From: an uncultured Phascolarctobacterium sp.
GTDB taxonomy: Bacteria > Bacillota > Negativicutes > Acidaminococcales > Acidaminococcaceae
DNA: 64,000 bases
NCBI GenBank assembly: GCA_949288065.1
Contig: CASEIL010000003.1
Location: 1-64,000 of the forward strand
Direction of reading: 5' to 3'
Position 1 is the first letter of the stretch. Each line of letters begins with the position of its first letter. Positions 26,201-35,200 of this stretch are shown here, one piece after another. A model generated the notes under the pieces. That model searched no databases. It was not told the DNA's origin and was given only the letters and a program-made list of their open reading frames with translations. The position numbers and the translations under genes are program-made.

Positions 26201-29200
26201 ACAACCTCCGGCGCACCCTGTGCTTTTAAGCTACCACTGCCGCTAAGGGTATCGGTTTGAATATTAATATTGCCGCCGCTGGCTACAATATCCGGCAGTT
26301 CAATATAATCAACCGTCATACCTTCAATAGCAGCCTGATATTTGTTACCTTTTTCATCCGTTAAGGTTTGTACCAATCCCATCTGGTTCAGCTGGTCAAA
26401 AATGCGTTCCCTTTCGGTTTTATAACCAATGTAAGCGGTTGAAGACGGGGCGTCTGCATAACCCTGCATTAATTCTCCCAGTTCATTATAACGTTCAAAC
26501 AGAGTTGTGCCGTAGTCAAACGTGCCAACTACAATAGCACCGGTGTCTACGCCGCTCGAAGCTTCGATTGTCGGCTTACCAACAGCTACCTGATTGCCAT
26601 AATTATTAACAGCCTCTAACGTATCCGGGTTAAGGAACACAAGTTCGCCTTCCTTACCGATAGTGATATACTGTTTGTTCTGCACACCGGCAACAAGCTT
26701 GCCGTCTGCCTGTACAAAGTTATTGCTGTGTTTGTTTTCCGGCTCTTTGTCGCCAACGGTGGAGCTGGTGTAGTTTTCGCCCTTATCGGAATATACCCAG
26801 GTATACATTAAGGTAGTATCGCGGATGGTTTCCTTACCTGCATCGGCATAAAGGTTAATGTTGCGCACGCTGCTTACATCGCTGCCGGGATTAATTACAA
26901 CCTGATTGTTCTGGTTAATCTGGTCATCAAGTTTCGGGTCAGCAATAGGCAGTGCAGCATAGTTGTAGGTTTCGGATTCCGCCACTAAATCAAGGCTGCC
27001 ATCTGCACCGTTTTTATCCTTGCCTGCATACAGGTTAACGTCGTTCATAGCATACAAATCGCCGCCGACAGTTATTTTGTTGTTGCGATTCAGCACGCTC
27101 TCAACGTCAGAAGATGCACCGCCAATAGCTGCGCCCTGTACATCGGCCTGCCCTCTTACGGTAAGGTCCATATTGTCAACGGCTGCCAGCGTAATATCCG
27201 CGCCTTCTTTTTTAGTTTTCAGCGCAGAATCTTCGTCAACCGTTACACTGTTATCAGATGTTACGGTATTATCAATATCTGCCCAGGTAAATGCGCCAAG
27301 TCCTGCTGCTTTAATATAGCCGCCTGCATTAATGTTGCCGGTAGTTTTAGCCTCAAACGCCTGTGCGCCATTGGTTGTAATTTTGCTGCCCGTAACATTA
27401 ACGGCTGCTTTTTTATTAATAATATTATCAAACTCAGCGCCTTGTACATTTACGCCGCCGTAGCCGCTGCCTTCAACGGCATATTGTTCGTTATTGCCAA
27501 AGGTTATGGTGTTAGCTGCGTTAACATCCAGCTTACCGCCGCCGGTAATATTTGCGCCGGTAATGTTTGCAGTTGTAGAACCGCCAATATTATTTTCGGC
27601 CAGTGTTGCGCTGGCGCCGACAACCGTTGCTTTAAGCGCATCAGCATTGATATTTGCCGTATCGCTCTGCAAGGCGTTAACGGTAACATCGCCCGCTACA
27701 TTAAAGCTGCCGCTTAAGCTTGCGTTAACCTCTGCCTGAGAATCATTTTTAACCCATGCTGCCAAATCACCGCTTACCAAACCACCGCCGCTGCCGTCAG
27801 CTTTAGCAGTATTATCAGTTGCGCCGGAAGCCGTAATGTTAAGGCTCTTAAGCAAGGTTTCTTCGCTGCCGCCGCTTACGCTGACATTAGTGGTAGCTTT
27901 ATTGGTAGTAAATGCCTGATTGTTGCCGCTTGAGAATATGCCGCCGATAGTAATACCCTTGGCATCGGTAGACGCCTTAGATGTATTACTGCCGCTGATG
28001 TTAAGGTCAGTTGCAGCGGTAACTACATCCTTGTAAACTTCCTTTCGTTCACCGGTTGTGCTGCTTTCAACATCTTCATAACCAACAAATACTTTTTCCG
28101 TATTTGTTTTGTAGTTAACATCGCCAACATTTACATTAACATGTGTTTCTACATTGGCCACAGCTGCATTATCGGAAACCGTAACATAACCGCTGCCGCT
28201 GTTGCCAACAACTTTGGCTTCAGCAGTGTTTTTGCCGTCCTGCGTGCCTGCATCGCCGGTAATATCAACATCTTCCGCGCTAAGTGTGTTGCCGTCGTAA
28301 ACATTTACGTTTACATTGCCTGTTGCCTCTGCCGTAGCAACCGAAGCGCCCGCCGTGCCAAAAATGCTTACTGCCGCACTATCGGCAACTGCTTTAACAA
28401 AAGGCTTGGCTGAAGCCGCAACATTAATTCTGTTTACTTCAAATTCGTTTGCTTTAGCTTTATCGCCTTCTGCGCCAAGCGTTATACTGCTTGCGCCGCT
28501 GTCCTTAGCTGTTGCCACAACGCCCTGACCGGCAACTGCGCCGCCAGCGCCACCGATTGCGTGTGCATCAACGGTATTAGCTTTATCGGTAGTAATGCTA
28601 ATATCGCTCTGTTTATCGGCGTCTTTAGCCTCTGCTTCACTGTTTGTAATTTCAATTTCGGTATTGCCGCTGTTTTCTGCACCGGCAACAATAGCGCCTA
28701 CGGAAACAGCACCGACAGTGATGCCAAGCGTTTCAACTTTAACTCCGCCATGGTCAGCAGCTGTAATATCAATATCATTGCCTGCAAAAATTACGTCGTC
28801 AATATCAACTTTGCTGCTGCCGGTAGTGCTTGCTTCACCAACAGCTGCGTTTACGCCTACAACGCCAGCCGTGCCCTGATATACTTCAAGGTTGGCGCTG
28901 CCGGTAATATCCGTGCCAATGTCAATTTTATCTGCGCTGATGCCGCCGCCGGTAATATTTACGCCCACATTGCGGTGTACGTTAAGTACGCCAACACCAG
29001 CATTAACAGCTGCTGCACCGGCTGCGCCGCTGCCAAGCGTCATGTTAATGTTGTCGGTTTCTGTCGCTTTGGCAGTTACGTTGTTATCTGCTTCAATATT
29101 ACTGTTAGTAATATTTACGGTAATCTGCGAATCTTTATTTTCGCCGCCATAGCCTGCGTCAACGTGCGGAATTGCCTTGTCGGAATCAATACCGGCGGTT

Positions 29201-32200
29201 TCTAAAGCACCTTCTGCACCAGCGAGTAAATCACCGGAATTATCTTCGCCAGTTTCTTTATTTTTGTAAACATCATTGGCTTCGGTTATTTTATCATATG
29301 CATTAGAAACAGTTTCGCCATTTTCATCTTTAATATTTTCAACAGCCTGCCCAACATTGGTAACCGCAATGTTAGCGCCAACTGCTACGCCGCCAGCTGC
29401 TACGTTGGTAGCAGTTTGCTTAATGGTGCGGGTTTCCTGAGCAGTTAAGGTAATATCTTCAGCTGCGTCAAGCGTGCTGTCAGCAACATTAGTCTGCACA
29501 GTGCTGTCGATAGTATTAACGGTTACACCAACGCCAACACCGCCAACGCCGCCTGCCTGCGAACCCATATAAGCATCAACATCAAAATTATTATCCGCTG
29601 TGCCACTGATGCTGCCACCGGAAGTAATGCCAACGTCTTTAATATTGGTTTTAACAGTGCTGTTAAGGTTGTTGATGGAGGTTGCACCTGCAACGCCCGC
29701 AGCACCGGCACCGGTTGCGGTAATTACCGGTTTTACAACTGCCGTATTAGTAGCTGCAATGGTTACATCGCCGCTGGCAGTAATGGTATCTTCTTTCGCA
29801 TTATCGCCTGTAACACTTACTTCTGTTGCAGAGTTATCCTTCAGCACGCCTACGGAAAGGCCAGCGCCTGCGCCAATAACACCTACACCTACACCTACAT
29901 TGCCTGCGTTAACAATGCCGGTATGGTTAGCTTTAATGTTTACTGTATTAGCATTAACTTTGCTGTTGTTAAGCATGGCTTTGGTTGTGTTGTTAAGTTC
30001 CGTAACAGTTACAATACCGGCTACACCGCCGCCGATACCGGCTACACCTGCGCCAACACCAAAGCTGGAAATACCCTGTGCAGAATCGGCATCAACTTCA
30101 AAGCCTTGTGCTTTAATATCACTATCATCAACTTTTGCGGTTACCTCACGGCTGATAGTATTGGTATCGCTGCCAAGGCCAACGCCTGCGCCAATGCCGC
30201 CAACGCCCGCACTGCCAACAAAGCCGGACATATTGCTGTAATCACCGGCGTTAACAAATACGTTGCCTGCACCGGCGGCATTTGCACTGCCGCTGTTAAC
30301 GGTAGTGTTGGCAATACCAGCAGTAGTTTTACCATCAATCTGGTTTACGTTAACCGTACCGGTTACGCCCGCACCGGTTCCTGCTACACCGGCAGTAATA
30401 AGGAAGGATTTTAAGTCGCGCGTTGAAGAAGCATCGACAATTAAGCCGCTACGGGTTTCCTGTCCACGATCTATTGAAGATTCAAGTGCAACTGTTCCAT
30501 CATCAATTAAAGTATTATGAATATCACTCTTTTCAGAATCATTAATGTCGACATCAATAACTGTATCAGTTGTTAAACTGTTATTGCCCTTAGCTGTAAC
30601 GCTTGTTGTAGCCTCACCTTCGCCGCCAACGGTTGCGATGGTTGTGCCTGCAATCTGGTTAACGCTTACAGATACGCCAACACCTGCGCCAACGCCGCCC
30701 ACTGCAAGCTGACCGGCATAGTTGGCAATCTGCTCATCGCTGGTTGCCACAACCCCTACGCTGCCATCGGCAACAATGTTAGCGCCGCTGCCGATATGCG
30801 CGCTTACGTCATTTTCAATCATGTTAACGGCAACGCTGCCGCTGATACCTGCACCGGTTCCGGCTATGCCGCCGCCAACACCGATATTTTCGATACGCGG
30901 CGTTGCATTGGCATTAACATTAAGGTTGTTAACGTTCATAGTGCCGCCGTTTACCGCTGCGTTGGTCTGCTGGATGATGCGGTTAACGGCAATGCCCGCA
31001 CCAACACCTGCGCCGCTTCCGGCTACCGCCACAGTTGAAGCCGAGCTGGTAATTTCGCTGGCGTTTTGCGCATCTACGGTTACGTTGGCATTTGTGCTGC
31101 CTTGTTTTTCTTCATCAATATCAGTATTTACAATTTCTGCGCTTGTGGTTTTGTTAATAAGCGTTGTTGCCGATGCGCCCTGTACGGCTGCCGTGCCTGC
31201 GCCGCCAACGCCAACCGCCACGTTAATAACGCGCGCCGTATCTTTTGCCGTAACATTAACCGTGCTGCCTGCGCCGGCGGTGTTAATAGTGCTGTTATTT
31301 TTAATTTCTGCCGTTACATACTGCCCGTCTTCAGTGTCGGTCGATACATCGCCGATTTCCGTATAGGCAACGCCGCCGCCCACTGCTGCCGTACCTGAAC
31401 CGGCAACGGAACCGATAACGGAAAGAATATTGGTATCATCCAGCGCATTGGCAGTTACAGCTTTGGCATTGTTAATGGTTACCTTATCCATAACAGCACC
31501 GGCAGTGCCGTGCGTTTGCGTAACCACAACCGTGCCGCTTACTGCTGCCGCACCTGCCGCGCTTACTCCTGCGCCGATGTTGTAGCTGTCGCTGGTGTTT
31601 GTTGCTTCTGCCTTTACGCTTGTGCCATCAGTTTCATCATCGGCACGTTTATCAAAGGTTGTATTTACTATATTAGCTTCAGTGCTGTTATCAAGCCCAA
31701 CATAGCTCAGCACTGCGCCAACGCCAGCTTTGCCGCCTACGCTGATTTGCCCGCCAACGGAAACTATCTGCGCTGCATTAGCTGCGGTTGCCTTGGTGCT
31801 TTGCGCTTTAACAACGGAGTTTTTAATATTTACCTTAGCAGTGTTATCAACGTCGTTCCAGCTTACGCTACCTACGCCGCTGCCTTTGCCGGCCACTGCC
31901 ACGCCGCCTGCAACGGTAACAATGTTGCTGCTCGAGCCTGCATCGGCTGTTAAGGTTTCGGTTGTAATATCGGCATAATCAATATCTGCCGTGTAGTTGT
32001 TTTCAATATCGGTAATGGCAACTGCCGCACCGCCAGAGCCTTTGCCGGTTGTGGCTGCGACGCCGCCTGCAACGGTAATAATGCTGCTGCCGCCGGTTTT
32101 ATCAAGGCTTACTTCTTCTTTTGTTTCAGTTTCTTCTTTGTTTTTATTCAGCTCGGTTTCGGCTGCGCTTGTATCAATTCCCGCAAGCTCGCTTTGCCCA

Positions 32201-35200
32201 CTAATGTCAAAATCATCGCCCATGCGCTCGGCAATTTCCTTTTTGCCGTCAGCAAGCCCATCAAGAGCCTGTTCATAAATGCTGTTTTCCGAAATGGCTA
32301 CATCCTGTGCAATTACATCAACTATGCCGCCATCAACGGTAGTAATTACAACTTTATTATCACTGCCGTTGCCTTCAATAAAAGCATTAGTGGTATTATG
32401 CACTTCATTGTAAACGCCAGCGCCTTCAACTACTGCGCTATCACCATCACCGCCGGAAGGAACAGTTGCGCCTGCCGCAATGCCAACGGTAATATTTTTA
32501 AGTGCGTTCATTGCGTCTACATCAACATTGCCAACATCGGTATAGCTGCCGCCTTTAATGCCTGCACTAATGTTATTATTAAGCTGAGCTACGGCAACTG
32601 TCGCCCCTACACCAACCTTTTGCTGCCCGGCGCTTAAAGTACCGCCGCCGGTATTTTCAATATCGCGTGCATAAGCAGCAACATTAATATCATTTGCATC
32701 AGTTACAGTATTATTTTCCAACAGAGCTTCTACATCATGGTCTATCAGGTTAACTGAAACCGCCGCATTACCACTGACACCACTGGTGCCATCAGCTTTA
32801 ACAACTGCCAGCCCAAGACCAAGTGCCAGCTGCTCGCCGCCGCTTAAAGCCATGGTGTCTATCTTACCTGCATTACTGATAGTGCTGTTTTTAATAGTTG
32901 CTTTAACAGCGTTATCAATATCATTAACGCCAGCTGCTCCGGAAAAACCAACAGATGTATTATCGGCAGAACCGCCTTTTTTCCACTGCAATGCTGCCGC
33001 GCCGCTGTATGCACCGGCATAAAGGGTATCGCGCGCAGTTACGCTGATATCGCCTTTTTTATTGCTTGTAGGCTGCATAGTAATATTAACATTATCAACA
33101 ATGGCTTCTGTTGCATTATTTAGCGAATTTAAAGATACGCTGCCGCTGCCAGCAATGCTGAACGAAGGCATAAAGCCGCCTTTACCGCTGGTACTGCCTA
33201 CAAGCTTAATACCACCGCCTGTACCATGAGTTGAAGAACCCTTATTAAACATTTCATCAGCTCCGCCGGAGTCTGAACCGAAAATTTGACCGGTTTTTTC
33301 ATCAAGTTTGTTGAAAACCTTATTTTCTACATTGGAAAATTTACCTTTTAATTTTCCAAAGAAACTTTCTTTTCCGGTATCATCATTTTTATTAGCTGAA
33401 GCTGCTGCGCTTACGCTTTGAATACTGCCATCAGTTGCAGCATCTACGTTAAATCCATAAGCACTGATGCTGCCTTTAGTATCAGAAGAAGCGGTAGAAG
33501 CAGTATATGTATTATTTAACTCACCATCCAATTCATCTACTTTACTATTATCAACTGTAACTTTTCCATCATCATCTTTGGATGAATACAGATTTTTAAT
33601 CTGTCCGGCCACATCGGCAACACCGGCAATATTTTTAACAGCAAAATCGGTATAAGCAAGCCCTACGCCCACAGCGCCGCTGCCGGTACCAAAGTTAAGT
33701 CCTGCCGCTACATTAAAAATATTGCTGTTATTATGCCCGGTAATGCTGATATTGCCTTCGGTATATTTTGTAGTTTCTTTATCAGTACCGTTTTCTTCAT
33801 CTTTAACTGTTTCAGTGTATTCATTTTGGTTTGCCGTTAAGCTTGCTCCGTCATCAACAACGGTTAAAATATCGCTGCTGCCGTTAACAAAGCTAAGCAT
33901 ACCGTTTAAAACAATGCCGCTGCTCTGCGTTTCTCCGCTCGGGCCAACACCTGCACTGCCTGCTACGGAAACATGGTCAATTACGTTGCTGCCGGCTATA
34001 TTAATATTGCCGCCTGTAATGCTTGCGCCGTTATTTACAGCAACAACCGTATCAGTATTAAAATCGGAATAATTTACAGTTGCACCAATGCTGGCAGTTG
34101 TACCACCGCCGGAATTTGTTATAGGCATAGCATTAAGCCCGCCAAGAGTTACATCCTTCATAAAGCTTTCGGCATTAATGTTTACATCGCGGTCACTTGC
34201 AATGCCTGTATTACTGCCTATTTCTACCTTGCTTACAGTGTCAACATTATTAACAATAACAGTACCGGCACCGTTAATTGCCGAAGGAATATGCCCACCA
34301 ACTGTGCTTTGGTTTCCACTGCTGCCTTTGGAAGCACTGGAAGCTGCAAAATTACCATAACTGTTAGGGTCAATAAAAGCAAGCGCACTCGAAAGCAAAT
34401 CGCTGGCGCCCTGAATGGAGGCCTTAGTTGCATCTGCTACTTCGCTGCCGCTGGTGCTGTCAAGCATAGTATTTAAATTATTTAACGCATTTAAAATGTT
34501 ATAACCGGCTGTTGCCGCTTCACCAATGGACAACACACCACTATCACTGGTAGCAAGCGTTTCATCAGCAGTTGCAAAAGCACTTTCCCAATTTGAAATT
34601 TGTGTTTTAAGGTCTTTTAAGAAATTATCAAAATCTGTTTTAATTGCACCATCAAGGTTTGCAGTTGCTGTTTCTATCTGATTATACGCATCTTCAACGT
34701 CCTGAATCATATTTTGAATACGGTTATATTCAAAACGCACGGAAGCGTTAACATCAACACCAGTTTTACCGCTTAACGCAGGCTCAGTACTTGCTGCATC
34801 GCGGTCTGCCACTACAACAGAGGAGCTGTTATCCATATTATTTACAAGCACGGATGCATTAAGAGTTGCCCCTGCCGGATAAGCATCGTTATAAGAATAC
34901 GTTGTCCCCGTTGCAGCAATATGCGCATCTTCAATCAAAGTTTGCGCATTAACGCCGAGCATACCGTTTTGAGCAGTAAGGCTGCCGTTTTTGCCAATAT
35001 TTACACCGCTTTTATGTTCTTGCCCACTGTAAGTTACGGTTGCACCGGCTTTTAAAATTTCACTAAGCTGAAGCTGAGTTTTAACATCGTCACTTCCACC
35101 TGCTTCAAAACCCAGTTTAGTTTTAAGACCATTAATAAAATTTTTAACTTCTGTAATTTTGCCTTCGGCATTAGTTGTAACAACCTGCGTTGCAGCAGAA

